DNA from: Curvibacter sp. GWA2_64_110
Lineage (GTDB): Bacteria; Pseudomonadota; Gammaproteobacteria; Burkholderiales; Burkholderiaceae_C
Direction: 5' to 3'
Assembly (NCBI GenBank): GCA_001797315.1
Contig: MGPC01000013.1
Location: 1-64,000, forward strand
Length of the DNA stretch: 64,000 nucleotides
The notes beneath the pieces are model-generated. The model saw nothing but the letters and a program-made list of their open reading frames with translations, searched no databases and was not told the origin of the DNA. The stretch's first letter is position 1. Each line of letters opens with the position of its first letter. This document shows positions 1 to 7,912 of this stretch, piece by piece. A program made the translations under genes and the position numbers.

Positions 1-1
1 G

Positions 2-382
2 CGCTGGCTGCTGCTCACCGGCCTGTTCATTGCCCTGTTCCTGGGCTTTTCCAAGCGCAAGGCCGAGACCTTCCACAACCCCGAGCAGCAGCGTGCCGTG
101 CTGGAGCACTACCCGGCCGCCCTGCTCGACACCCTGATGGCCGTCACCATGACCGCCACCATCACCATGTACAGCCTGTATGCCACCAGTGCGGAAGCGC
201 AGGCGCAGCACGGCGAGCGCCTGGTCTACACCGTGCCGGTGGTGATCTTCGGCCTGCTGCGCTACGCCTACCAGGTTCACCGCGGCCGCGGCGAAGACGT
301 GGCACGCGATCTGCTGCGCGACCCCTGGATCCTCTTGGCCGGGGCCGCCTGGCTGCTGCTGTTTCTGGGTTCGCGGCTTTGA
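2..382 (+). CDS. UbiA-family prenyltransferase, C-terminal part (probable decaprenyl-phosphate phosphoribosyltransferase)
   Basis: The gene enters from the left edge; about 126 C-terminal residues are visible. They contain the stretch FSKRKAETF, then HNPEQQRAVLEHY followed by hydrophobic helices (LLDTLMAVTMTATITMYSLYA, VYTVPVVIFGLLRYAY, WILLAGAAWLLLFLG). In the family, UbiA-type membrane enzymes with this C-terminus move 5-phosphoribose from PRPP onto a polyprenyl phosphate at the inner membrane. The stop overlaps the next gene by 4 bp (TTGA), so the two are probably translated together. The catalytic N-terminal Asp-rich motifs lie outside the window, so the substrate is inferred from the C-terminal pattern and the neighbours. 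A quinone or heme prenyltransferase is less likely in this context. Confidence 0.7.
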   Translation, partial: RWLLLTGLFIALFLGFSKRKAETFHNPEQQRAVLEHYPAALLDTLMAVTMTATITMYSLYATSAEAQAQHGERLVYTVPVVIFGLLRYAYQVHRGRGEDVARDLLRDPWILLAGAAWLLLFLGSRL

Positions 383-1290
383 AGCTGCCGCTCAAGCAAC
401 TGCTGCTGGCGCTCGGCGCTGCTGCCACCGCCTATGCCCTGGTGCTGCTGCTGACTGGCAACGCAACATCAGCGACCCGGCTCACCGCACTGTGGTCGCC
501 GGCCGGCGCGCTGGCCGCCGCGCTGTGCGTGCTGAACTACCTGCTGCGCGGCCAGCGCTGGCGCCTGTGGATGGCGCACTACGGTCGCCCACTCGCCCCG
601 CTGCAGGGGCTGCGCCTGTACCTGGCCGGCTACACCTTCACGCCCACCCCCGGCAATGTGGGCGAAGCCGCGCGCGGCCTGCTGCTTCGCCAGCCGCTGG
701 GCGCTGCCGACAGCCTGGCCATCTTTGGGGCCGAACGCCTGGCCGACCTGCTGGGCCTGCTGCTGCTCACGCTGCCGGGGCTGTGGTGGTTGCTGCAATT
801 GCCGGACGTTGCGGCCTGGCAGCTGCACCTCGGTACTGCCGCCGCGGCCGCAGCGCTGCTGGTGCTGGGTTTGTTGTTCACATTCAGGCAACGGCTGTTC
901 AGCCGCTTGTCTTGGCTGCACGCCGCCTGGCACTGCCTGGCCACACGCCCCTGGCGCTGGCTTGCTCTGACGTTGCTGGCCTGGGCCGCTCAAGGCCTGG
1001 CCACCTGGCTGGTCTGTCAGGCACTGTTCGACTGGCCGATTGATCCCTGGCTGGCCACCGGCTTCTACGCCCTGGCCATGGTCGGCGGCGCCCTGTCCAT
1101 GCTGCCCGCGGGCCTGGGCGGCACCGAAGCCTTGCTGACCGGCCTGCTCGTCGCCCATGGCGCCACCCTGGCCACGGCGGTGGGCATCACCGTGCTGGTA
1201 CGCCTGCTGACGCTCTGGCTGGCGGTGGCCATCGGCGTGCTGGCCCTGCTTTATAGTGCGGCGTTCCGCCAAGACATCAGCCTGCGCTAG
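379..1290 (+). CDS. flippase-like integral membrane protein (LPG synthase TM-region / AglD family)
   Basis: A 303-residue membrane protein with about eight hydrophobic segments. It starts at a TTG that overlaps the upstream stop. Landmarks of the lysylphosphatidylglycerol-synthase transmembrane / AglD family are visible: NYLLRGQRWRLWM near residues 52-64, TPTPGNVGEAARGLLL near 87-102, a FGAERLADL segment, and GLGGTEALLTGLL near residue 249. Family members are often called flippase-like and occur beside lipid-linked sugar genes. Its position between a prenyl-phosphate sugar-forming enzyme and a GT39 transferase suggests that it helps present a polyprenyl-linked sugar to the periplasm. That role is inferred. 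Confidence 0.75.
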   Translation: MKLPLKQLLLALGAAATAYALVLLLTGNATSATRLTALWSPAGALAAALCVLNYLLRGQRWRLWMAHYGRPLAPLQGLRLYLAGYTFTPTPGNVGEAARGLLLRQPLGAADSLAIFGAERLADLLGLLLLTLPGLWWLLQLPDVAAWQLHLGTAAAAAALLVLGLLFTFRQRLFSRLSWLHAAWHCLATRPWRWLALTLLAWAAQGLATWLVCQALFDWPIDPWLATGFYALAMVGGALSMLPAGLGGTEALLTGLLVAHGATLATAVGITVLVRLLTLWLAVAIGVLALLYSAAFRQDISLR

Positions 1291-1296
1291 CCTTCC

Positions 1297-2844
1297 ATGC
1301 CTCCTGCTATTGATACCGACGCTGCCTCCGGCCGCCTGACGCGCTGGCTGCTTTTCACCGCCATCGCCTCGCTGGCCCTGCGTTTCTGGATCGCCTACGC
1401 CTTGCCCATCACCGGCGACGAGGCCTTCTTCTACTGGTGGGGCGTCTACCCCGACTGGGGTTATTACGACCACCCGCCCATGGTGGGCTGGCTGATCTGG
1501 CTCATGCGCACCCTGTTCGGCGAGGCCAGCTGGGCCATCCGCCTGCCGGTGGTGTTGCTGCCGCTGGCCACGGGCGCCACACTCTGGTGGGCCCTCAAGC
1601 CGCTGAGCCGCGAACGGGCCGCCTGGGCGGTGCTGCTGTTCTGGCTGGCACCGGTCAACTGGCTCAACAGCCTCATCACCACCGACACGCCGCTGATCTT
1701 CTGGTCGCTGCTGTCGGCCGGTGCGCTCTTGCGCGCCGAACGGCGCGAAACGCTGGACGGCCGCGCCTGGCGCCTGTACGCCCTCTCCGGCATCTTCATC
1801 GGCTGCGCCTTTTTGTCCAAGTATTTCTCGGTGGTGCTGGGCCTGGCCTATCTGCTGTACTTCGCGCTGTACCGGCGTGAACGCTGGTTGGGGCTGGCCC
1901 TGATCGTGCTGTGCGCCCTGCCCGGGCCACTGATCAACCTGTGGTGGAACATGGGCCACGGCTGGGCCAACATCATGTTCAACGCCATCAACCGCAACCA
2001 GGACGCCTCCTTTGCCTGGAGCCACCCGCTGAGCTACCTGGGCATGTTGGCCTATCTGCTGACGCCGGCCGTGCTGTGGCTGGGCTTCAAGCACCGTGCG
2101 GCGCTGGGCGACACCGTGCGCCAGCAGCGCCTGGTGGCCATGCTGATCGTGGTGCCGCTGCTGTTTTTTGCCGTGCTGTCGCTGAAGAAAACCGTGGGCC
2201 TGCACTGGGTGCTGGCCTTCTACCCCTTTGTCTTCGTGCTGCTGGCCTTTGCGCTGCCGCAGGCGGCCCTCAAAACTTGCGCGAAAGGCATGGCCTGGTT
2301 CACCGCCCTGCACGTGCTGGCGGTGGTCGCCATCGGCTTCACCCATGTGGAGCAATGGCAGGGCAAGCCGCGCTACTACAGCATGGTGCGCAGCTTCAAG
2401 ACGGCTGAACTGCTGGCCCAGGTGCGCACGCCCGACTCGGTGCTGATGGCCGACGCCTATGCCCCCGCCGCTGCCTACGGCTATACCCTCGGCCAGTACG
2501 TGCCGGTGTTCGGCCCGGGCAAGTTCCACGCCCGGCAGGACGACCTGCTGGTGGACTACTCCGTCTATGACGGCAAGACCATCCGCATCATCGTCTCGGA
2601 CGGCGAACCGCCGCCGCTGGATGGCTACCGGCCGTATTTCGACAGCGTGCAGCCGCTGAGCTTTGTGCAGAACGGCGTCACCTTCCATGCCGTGGAGGGC
2701 CGCAACTTCCACTTCGAGGCCTACCGCCAGGGCGTGCTGGGCGAGATCTTCCAGCGCTACTACGCCATTCCGAAGTGGCTGCCCATGACCGGCTGCCCGT
2801 TCTGCGTGCGTTACTGCGGGCAGGTGCAATGTCCGAGGCCGTGA
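1297..2844 (+). CDS. glycosyltransferase family 39 (ArnT/PMT-like) membrane protein
   Basis: A 515-residue protein with a typical GT39/PMT_2 layout: an N-terminal membrane helix, a first periplasmic loop with the acidic catalytic pair TGDEAFFYWW and WGYYDHPPMVGWLIW, then about ten more membrane helices and a soluble C-terminal tail. Known members use polyprenyl-phosphate-linked sugars as donors and act on the periplasmic face (ArnT transfers L-Ara4N to lipid A; PMTs mannosylate proteins). It starts 6 bp after the flippase-like gene and overlaps the next gene by 16 bp, so it is in the same operon. The C-terminus holds a cluster of Cys residues (GCPFCVRYCGQVQCP), unusual for the family. The acceptor is unknown. 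Confidence 0.8.
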   Translation: MPPAIDTDAASGRLTRWLLFTAIASLALRFWIAYALPITGDEAFFYWWGVYPDWGYYDHPPMVGWLIWLMRTLFGEASWAIRLPVVLLPLATGATLWWALKPLSRERAAWAVLLFWLAPVNWLNSLITTDTPLIFWSLLSAGALLRAERRETLDGRAWRLYALSGIFIGCAFLSKYFSVVLGLAYLLYFALYRRERWLGLALIVLCALPGPLINLWWNMGHGWANIMFNAINRNQDASFAWSHPLSYLGMLAYLLTPAVLWLGFKHRAALGDTVRQQRLVAMLIVVPLLFFAVLSLKKTVGLHWVLAFYPFVFVLLAFALPQAALKTCAKGMAWFTALHVLAVVAIGFTHVEQWQGKPRYYSMVRSFKTAELLAQVRTPDSVLMADAYAPAAAYGYTLGQYVPVFGPGKFHARQDDLLVDYSVYDGKTIRIIVSDGEPPPLDGYRPYFDSVQPLSFVQNGVTFHAVEGRNFHFEAYRQGVLGEIFQRYYAIPKWLPMTGCPFCVRYCGQVQCPRP

Positions 2845-3497
2845 ACCCCATAGCCGATAAAGGTAAGGCCACCCAGTCAGTGGTGGCCGCCTTCGACTTC
2901 GACGGCACCCTCACCCGGCGCGACACCCTGCTGCCTTTCCTGCGCCGCCTGCTGGGCGGGCCCACGCTGCTGTGGGTGCTGTTCATCTGCAGCCCCTGGC
3001 TGGCGGCTTATGTGCTGCGCCTCATCAGCAACCACCGCGCCAAGGCCGTGCTGCTACAAGCCGCCCTGGCCGGCCGGCGCGTGGCCGAGGTGGAGCGCTA
3101 CGCCCAGGCCTTTGTGCGCGAATACCTGCCGCAGCAATGGCGCCCCTGGGGCCTGCAGCAGCTGGTGCAGCACCAGCAAGCCGGCCACCGCTGCGTGCTC
3201 GTCACCGCATCCACCAGCCCTTACATGCACCTGGTCGGCGCCAGCCTGGGCGTGGACGCGGTGCTGTGCACCGAGATGGAAGTGGTGGACGGCCGCTACA
3301 CCGGCCGCATGGCCACGGCCAACTGCCATGGGGAAGAGAAGGTGGAGCGGCTCAAGGCCTGGCTGACGCAGATCTACGGCCCGGCCCCGGATCATCAACC
3401 GACGCTGCACGCCTATGGTGATACCAAGGGGGATTGGCCGATGCTACGTATGGCGCAGCAGGCCTGGTACCGCGAAAAACCGTGGAAGGCCAACTAA
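2829..3497 (+). CDS. HAD-IB family phosphatase (SerB-like)
   Basis: A 222-residue hydrolase. Motif I is FDFDGTLTRRDT (nucleophile and acid/base Asp, about residues 18-29). The motif II region is VLVTASTSPYMHLVG, and motif IV is GDTKGDWPML near the C-terminus. The cap segment contains a hydrophobic stretch (LLWVLFICSPWLAAYVL) seen in membrane-associated HAD-IB enzymes. I chose the ATG at 2829, inside the end of the GT39 gene, because it leaves a normal N-terminus; an in-frame start at 2775 would add 18 residues read from inside the GT39 C-terminus. A possible substrate in this operon is polyprenylphosphoryl-5-phosphoribose or a related lipid phosphate. That is inference only. Confidence 0.85.
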   Translation: MSEAVNPIADKGKATQSVVAAFDFDGTLTRRDTLLPFLRRLLGGPTLLWVLFICSPWLAAYVLRLISNHRAKAVLLQAALAGRRVAEVERYAQAFVREYLPQQWRPWGLQQLVQHQQAGHRCVLVTASTSPYMHLVGASLGVDAVLCTEMEVVDGRYTGRMATANCHGEEKVERLKAWLTQIYGPAPDHQPTLHAYGDTKGDWPMLRMAQQAWYREKPWKAN

Positions 3498-3511
3498 GCC
3501 TGTCGCAGGCT
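3497..3511 (+). terminator. short hairpin at the end of the HAD gene
   Basis: AGCCTG-tcg-CAGGCT forms a perfect 6-bp stem beginning in the stop codon of the HAD gene. No T-run follows, so it is at best a weak terminator. Its distal arm overlaps the last core box of the attC site described next, so it may also mark the cassette boundary. Confidence 0.35.
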
Positions 3512-3565
3512 GACGTTTGAATTTAGCGGATCGCCAACGGCGGCCGCTGAACCAATGAGTTCGGC
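3508..3565 (-). mobile_element. attC site (59-base element) of an integron gene cassette
   Basis: Read on the minus strand, this 58-bp segment has the full attC order. R'' is GCCGAAC, followed by a short spacer, then L'' TTCAGCGG, a variable stem-loop (CGCC-gtt-GGCG), L' CCGCTAA, the typical ATTCAAAC spacer, and R' GTCAGCC. L' is the reverse complement of L'' except for one extra base in L''; this is the extrahelical base used for strand choice in known attC sites. The layout matches the attC of classical aadA cassettes almost position by position. R' has changed from the expected GTT-start (GTTRRRY) to GTC, so the site may no longer recombine. It begins 1 nt after the stop codon of the small membrane-protein gene, as usual in cassettes. 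Confidence 0.7.
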
Positions 3566-3566
3566 A

Positions 3567-3977
3567 TCATAGGGATTCCTCCCGTTGCGCGGAGGAACGC
3601 CTTACACGTTTCCGCTGTAATGAGGTGAAGTGGATAACGGCTGCCGCAGCCAAGAACGCGACAACGCTCATTGGCGGAAGTATTACGATCAGAAAAACAG
3701 TTAATGCCAGAGCGCAAGCCGCCGCAACGTAGTAGCCGATACCGAATCGATAGCGCCGCCCGGTACACGTCGCGATAGCGAGCCACCAGTAGTGCGACAA
3801 AGCAAAGAGACTGGCAACAAAGAGAGCTCCGTTCAGCCCGGCAAATCCAGGCAAAATCTGAAACTCCTTCACAGTGACTATGGCTGCCAATGGAAGATAA
3901 ACCACGGCCAAGAAGGTTGCAGGCAAGCCGAAAATGAAGGCCTCAAGCAGAAGAACGCCGGAAAGCGTGTACTTCAT
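3567..3977 (-). CDS. gene-cassette membrane protein of unknown function
   Basis: A predicted 136-residue protein with about four membrane helices (GVLLLEAFIFGLPATFLAVV; GLNGALFVASLFALSHYWW; YYVAAACALALTVFLIVILP; SVVAFLAAAAVIHFTSL) and a basic C-terminal tail (LQRKRVRRSSAQREE). I do not recognise the family. I chose the ATG at 3977 because it lies 3 nt after a GTTAGAC core box, the normal place for a cassette start; an ATG at 3992 would add five residues. Ribosome-binding signals are poor for both starts. Base composition is visibly more AT-rich than the neighbours, consistent with acquisition as a cassette. The stop codon abuts the attC site. Confidence 0.6.
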   Translation of the reverse strand: MKYTLSGVLLLEAFIFGLPATFLAVVYLPLAAIVTVKEFQILPGFAGLNGALFVASLFALSHYWWLAIATCTGRRYRFGIGYYVAAACALALTVFLIVILPPMSVVAFLAAAAVIHFTSLQRKRVRRSSAQREESL

Positions 3978-4268
3978 GTTGTCTAACGCCATAGGCAAGA
4001 CCTAACTTGTTTTAGAGCGCAAAGGTGCGAATAGCATGCCTGAATGTCCATGGCATATGCCTCCCTGTTGCGAATAAGACCTTGTTTTATCAAGGCATTC
4101 TGTCAGATTACGGGCCCGATCCGAGCTATTAACAATAGCGTAAAGACCCGGCAAAGGCGTCGCCCCCATCTTCGACATTGCCCTGAAAACGCGCCTGAAT
4201 GCGCTTGTTTTGCAAACCTTGTTAGATCCTCAAGGCATAATAAACACCAGTTTTAGCTGGAATTCACC
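3978..4268. mobile_element. attI-like cassette junction (3981-4015), then cysB upstream region
   Basis: On the minus strand, 4015 to 4000 reads CTAAAACAAGTTAGGT, close to the class 1 integron attI end as I remember it (CTAAAACAAAGTTAGGC). A second core box, GTTAGAC, follows at 3987-3981, just before the cassette start codon. The order attI-like, gene, attC is consistent in orientation. No integrase gene or fragment is seen upstream; 4020-4268 is an AT-rich non-coding stretch that must hold the promoter of the CysB-type gene (a possible -35 TTGCAA at 4210 and a CATAAT at 4236, with poor spacing). The 19-nt gap between the two core boxes may be the scar of a lost cassette. Confidence 0.45.
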
Positions 4269-5222
4269 ATGAACCTGCACCAGTTCCGCTTTGTTCAGGA
4301 GGCGGCGCGCCACAACCTGAACCTGACCGAGGCGGCCAAGGCGCTGCACACCTCGCAGCCGGGCGTGTCCAAGGCCATCATCGAGCTGGAAGAAGAACTC
4401 GGCATCGACATCTTTGCCCGCCACGGCAAGCGCCTCAAGCGCATCACCGAGCCGGGGCAGCACGTGCTCAAGAGCATCGAACTCATCATGCGCGAGATCG
4501 GCAACCTCAAGCGCATCGGCGAGCAGTACAGCGCGCAAGACAGCGGCACGCTCTCCATTGCCACTACCCACACCCAGGCGCGTTACGTGCTGCCCGAGCC
4601 GGTGGCCAAGCTGCGCGCAGCCTACCCCAAGGTCAACCTCAGCCTGCACCAGGGCACGCCCGACCAGGTGGCGCGCATGCTGATTGACGAGGTGGCCGAG
4701 ATCGGCATTGCGACCGAATCGCTGTCCAACTACGACGAGCTTGTCACCCTGCCCTGCTACGAGTGGCAGCACATGCTGGTGCTGCCGGCCAGCCACCCGC
4801 TGGCGACCAAGGAACGCCTGACGCTGGAAGACATCGCGGCCGAGCCGCTGGTGACCTACCACCCCACCTTCACCGGCCGCACCCGCATCGACCATGCCTT
4901 CGCCCAGCGCAAGCTGGAACCGCGCATCGCGCTGGAAGCCATCGATTCGGACGTGATCACCACTTACGTCAAGCTTGGCATGGGCATCGGCATCGTGGCC
5001 GAGATGGCGGTGCGCGGCATGCCGGCGCAGGCGGCGGACGGCGAACTGGTGATCCGCCCGCTGGGCCACCTGTTCGGCCAGAACGTGACGCGCGTGGCCT
5101 TCAAGCGCGGCGCCTACCTGCGCAATTTCGTCTTCGAGTTCGCCGAGTTGCTGAGCGAGCGCCTCAAGCGCGACCTGGTGGCGCGCGCCATGACCGGCCA
5201 CGTCAATGATTATGAGCTGTAA
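4269..5222 (+). CDS. cysB: LysR-type regulator of the CysB/Cbl subfamily
   Basis: A 317-residue protein, the usual LysR length. The winged helix-turn-helix occupies residues 1-60 (NLTEAAKALHTSQPGVSKAI as the helix-turn-helix core). The effector domain follows from about residue 92 with CysB-type landmarks: TTHTQARYVLP, LHQGTPDQVARML and YHPTFTGRTRID. CysB proteins bind O- or N-acetylserine and activate sulfate assimilation genes. The assimilation operon lies 24 kb away at 28.4-34.5 kb, so control would be in trans. The ATG at 4269 follows an AT-rich upstream region. Subfamily is clear; whether it behaves as CysB or as a Cbl-like paralogue cannot be told from sequence. Confidence 0.85.
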   Translation: MNLHQFRFVQEAARHNLNLTEAAKALHTSQPGVSKAIIELEEELGIDIFARHGKRLKRITEPGQHVLKSIELIMREIGNLKRIGEQYSAQDSGTLSIATTHTQARYVLPEPVAKLRAAYPKVNLSLHQGTPDQVARMLIDEVAEIGIATESLSNYDELVTLPCYEWQHMLVLPASHPLATKERLTLEDIAAEPLVTYHPTFTGRTRIDHAFAQRKLEPRIALEAIDSDVITTYVKLGMGIGIVAEMAVRGMPAQAADGELVIRPLGHLFGQNVTRVAFKRGAYLRNFVFEFAELLSERLKRDLVARAMTGHVNDYEL

Positions 5223-5320
5223 GCCCCCCTGAGGCGCTATGCGCCTTCCCCCCGCTCATCCTGCGGTGGCGGGGGGACGCACCCGGTGGCCCGGCGAAGC
5301 CGGTTCCACGGGTGCCCCGG
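5223..5320. repeat. dispersed palindromic intergenic repeat, copy 1
   Basis: GC-rich element of about 96 bp between cysB and the aminotransferase gene. It has internal inverted repeats (CCCCCC...GGGGGG around 5246-5276) and ends in GGCCCGGCGAAGCCGGTTCCACGG-type sequence. It belongs to the same family as 33025-33121, 37182-37280, 39434-39511 and 60589-60683 but is the most diverged in its left half. Confidence 0.7.
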
Positions 5321-5354
5321 AAACGCAGCATTATTTGGTCTACATATCCTCTTC

Positions 5355-6512
5355 ATGAATCCGAAAACACCTGTACTCAAGAGCCGCCTGCCCAACGTCG
5401 GCACCACCATCTTCACCGTCATGTCGGCGCTGGCGGCCGAAAAAGGCGCCGTCAACCTCGGCCAGGGCTTCCCCGACTTCGATTGCGACCCGCGCCTGGT
5501 CGACGCCGTGACCGATGCCATGAAAAAGGGGCTGAACCAGTACCCGCCCATGACCGGCGTGCCGGTGCTGCGCGAAGCGGTGGCGGCCAAGGTCCAGGCC
5601 CTCTACGGCCACGCCTATGACGCCACCAGCGAGATCACCATCACCGCCGGTGCCACCCAGGCCATCCTGACCGCCATCCTGGCCATCGTGCACCCGGGCG
5701 ACGAGGTGATCGTGCTGGAGCCCTGTTACGACAGCTATGTGCCCAACATCGAACTGGCCGGTGGTGTGGTGGTGCGCGTGCCGCTCACCCCGGGCACCTT
5801 CCGCCCCGACTTCGACAAGATTGCCGCCGCCATCACGCCGAAAACGCGCGCCATCATCACCAATACGCCGCACAACCCGAGCGGCACGGTGTGGACGCGC
5901 GCGGAAATGCTGAAGCTGCAGGAGCTGCTGGCGCCAACCGAAATTCTGTTGATCTCCGATGAGGTCTACGAGCACATGGTGTTCGACGGCCAGCAGCACG
6001 AAAGCGCTGCGCGCTTTCCCGGCCTGGCGGCGCGCGCCTTCATCGTCTCCAGCTTCGGCAAGACCTACCACGTGACGGGCTGGAAGGTCGGCTTTGTCGC
6101 CGCGCCCGCGTCTCTCACAGCTGAGTTCCGCAAGGTGCACCAGTTCAACGTGTTCACCGTCAACACGCCGGTGCAGTACGGCCTGGCCAGCTACATGGCC
6201 GACCCCAAGCCCTACCTGGAGCTGCCGGCCTTCTACCAGCGCAAGCGCGACCTGTTCCGCGAAGGCCTCAAGCGCACCAAGTTCCGCATGCTGCCGGGCG
6301 AAGGCACCTACTTCCAGTGCGTCGACATCTCGGCGGTGAGCGATCTGGGCGAGGCCGAGTTCTGCAAATGGCTCACCAGCGAGATCGGCGTGGCCGCCAT
6401 TCCGCTCTCGGCCTTCTACGGCAACGGCTTCGACCAGCGCGTGGTGCGTTTCTGCTTTGCCAAGAAGGACGAGACGCTCCACCGCGCGCTCGATCGCCTC
6501 GCCAGCTTATGA
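5355..6512 (+). CDS. PLP-dependent aminotransferase (methionine aminotransferase YbdL-like, class I/II)
   Basis: A 385-residue fold-type I aminotransferase. Visible landmarks: NLGQGFPDFDCDP near the N-terminus, TITAGATQAILTAILAI, NTPHNPSGTVW (the Asn-Pro-x-Gly motif), LISDEVYEHMVFDG, and the PLP lysine in SSFGKTYHVTGWKVG (about K236). Enzymes with the GxGFPDF start and this lysine context include YbdL (methionine to its 2-oxo acid) and kynurenine aminotransferases. The ATG at 5355 fits the family start; an in-frame upstream start at 5286 lies inside the palindromic repeat and is rejected. It probably has its own promoter because the repeat separates it from cysB. Substrate is not certain. Confidence 0.85.
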   Translation: MNPKTPVLKSRLPNVGTTIFTVMSALAAEKGAVNLGQGFPDFDCDPRLVDAVTDAMKKGLNQYPPMTGVPVLREAVAAKVQALYGHAYDATSEITITAGATQAILTAILAIVHPGDEVIVLEPCYDSYVPNIELAGGVVVRVPLTPGTFRPDFDKIAAAITPKTRAIITNTPHNPSGTVWTRAEMLKLQELLAPTEILLISDEVYEHMVFDGQQHESAARFPGLAARAFIVSSFGKTYHVTGWKVGFVAAPASLTAEFRKVHQFNVFTVNTPVQYGLASYMADPKPYLELPAFYQRKRDLFREGLKRTKFRMLPGEGTYFQCVDISAVSDLGEAEFCKWLTSEIGVAAIPLSAFYGNGFDQRVVRFCFAKKDETLHRALDRLASL

Positions 6513-6599
6513 AACCGGTTGACCGCCCACGTCCCGCTCTGGGGCGCGGTGACCGTCGCTCGACGTGATGCCGGCGGTGAAGCTACCGCCCGGACATGC

Positions 6600-7319
6600 T
6601 CAACGCCATAGCTTGCCGCAAAGCCCACGGTACACAAACGGCTGCGCGGGTACGCTGGGTTGATCCCCCAAAGGCTCCAGCGAAACAGCAAGTTCCACGG
6701 CCGGGAAAAACACCTGCTCCGCGGTTTCGTTCAGCGCCAGATGGGTCCATTTTCCATTGGGCAGGGGCCCCACCGCCTCGACCGCGCCCGCCTTGTTGAT
6801 GCGCCACAGGTACAAGGTCTGCCCAGCCGGCACGGCTACCGGCGTGATCTGCTTGATGTCGACCACCTTGCCCCGCCGCAAGCTGGAGATGATCAGGCCC
6901 GGCTGCCCCTGAGCGGTGGCCAGCACGCCCACATAACTGTCTGGCAACGCCATGTCGCTTTGCCTCGCCACGTGGGCTTGCCACACGGCCGGTACCACGA
7001 CGCCCATCAACAGTCCCACGACCAACGCCCCCGCCGGTGCCGGTGCCAGCAAGCGACGCCACCACGAAGCGGCCCCCGCCGCAGGCGCGGTGTTTGTCGC
7101 CCTCGCAATCCGGCCCCACAGCTCGGTGCTGGGCGCCTGGGCCGGCAACACGCTGTGCAGCGGCGCCAAGCGATCGGTCCAATCGTTCACCGCGGCAACC
7201 AATTCAGGTCGGTGCCGCATGACGGCCTCAAAGCGGTTGCGCGCCCTGCCCCGCAACGAGCCCGCCACATAGGCCGTGGCCAGCTGTTCAATGGCTGCTG
7301 GATGTTGGTACCAGTTCAT
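6600..7319 (-). CDS. anti-sigma factor (RskA/ChrR-like membrane protein)
   Basis: A 239-residue protein. The N-terminal cytoplasmic part (residues 1-90, with an AIEQLATAYVAGSLRGRARNR segment typical of zinc-free anti-sigma domains) would hold the sigma factor. One membrane helix follows (GALVVGLLMGVVVPAVW, about residues 95-112). A periplasmic anti-sigma-K-type domain comes next (YVGVLATAQGQPGLIISSL ... LYLWRINKAG ... FFPAVELAVSLEP). The start ATG at 7319 overlaps the sigma-factor stop by 4 bp, as expected for a coupled pair. No HxxxCxxC zinc motif is seen, so the signal is probably not sensed through zinc/thiols. Confidence 0.8.
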   Translation of the reverse strand: MNWYQHPAAIEQLATAYVAGSLRGRARNRFEAVMRHRPELVAAVNDWTDRLAPLHSVLPAQAPSTELWGRIARATNTAPAAGAASWWRRLLAPAPAGALVVGLLMGVVVPAVWQAHVARQSDMALPDSYVGVLATAQGQPGLIISSLRRGKVVDIKQITPVAVPAGQTLYLWRINKAGAVEAVGPLPNGKWTHLALNETAEQVFFPAVELAVSLEPLGDQPSVPAQPFVYRGLCGKLWR

Positions 7320-7885
7320 GCCAGTGCCTCCATGCAGCCTTTGAGTCGCATCAGACTGCGCCGCGTCCAGGCCTTGACGGTCCCAAGGGGGCGTTGCATG
7401 CGCAGGGCGATCTCCGGATGGGTCAGACCATCGTAGAAGACCAGCAGCAGCGCCCGCCTGGGCTCGGGCTCCAGCGTGTCCATGCAATGCGCCAATTGCG
7501 CGCCGTCTTCATGCGCAAGCAGCTGCTCCATGGGTGAACCACTTTCATCCTGAATGTCGTGCGATTGCTCTTCGCCGTTTTCGTCCTGCCAGTACAGGGG
7601 CTGCTCAGGTTTGCGCTTGCGCAGCAGATCGATCGCCCGGTTGCGGGTGACCACGCACAGCCACGCCAGCGTCAGGTGCTGCCCGGATGCCGCCGCGGCG
7701 GACTGATTCCAGACCTTGACAAACACCTCTTGCAGCACATCTTCAGCCATGGCGCGGTCTTGCGTCACGCGCAAGGCCACCGCCATCAGCCGGCTGGCGA
7801 CCAGACGGTAGAAGGCTTCAAACGCCCGGGCATCGCGCAGGGCAATACGCGACAGCAATTGGCTTACTTCATCACGGTCGTCCAT
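7316..7885 (-). CDS. ECF-type RNA polymerase sigma factor
   Basis: A 189-residue sigma factor. Region 2 is residues 20-90 (FEAFYRLVASRLMAVALRV, then AEDVLQEVFVKVWN, and LCVVTRNRAIDLLRKRK for the -10 binding part). Region 4 is residues 130-185 (LEPEPRRALLLVFYDGLTH, PEIALRMQRPLGTVKAWTRR as the -35 helix-turn-helix). It is coupled to the anti-sigma gene by a 4-bp overlap. The gene just upstream encodes a small secreted protein (7959-8354), often found with such pairs and a likely member of the regulon. The inducing signal cannot be read from the sequence. Confidence 0.9.
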   Translation of the reverse strand: MDDRDEVSQLLSRIALRDARAFEAFYRLVASRLMAVALRVTQDRAMAEDVLQEVFVKVWNQSAAAASGQHLTLAWLCVVTRNRAIDLLRKRKPEQPLYWQDENGEEQSHDIQDESGSPMEQLLAHEDGAQLAHCMDTLEPEPRRALLLVFYDGLTHPEIALRMQRPLGTVKAWTRRSLMRLKGCMEALA

Positions 7886-7912
7886 CAGGGGCCATCTCCA
7901 GGGTGACGCGAT

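Noticed and set aside
469-2829. Long minus-strand open frame (786 codons) opposite the flippase and GT39 genes
   Set aside because: It is the antisense of two well-supported membrane-protein genes; its product is low-complexity, rich in Gln, His and Gly, with no domain. High GC makes such frames common.
4044-4256. Small open frame upstream of cysB as an integrase remnant
   Set aside because: No tyrosine-recombinase motif (RHxxR...Y) or IntI-like sequence could be read in any frame.
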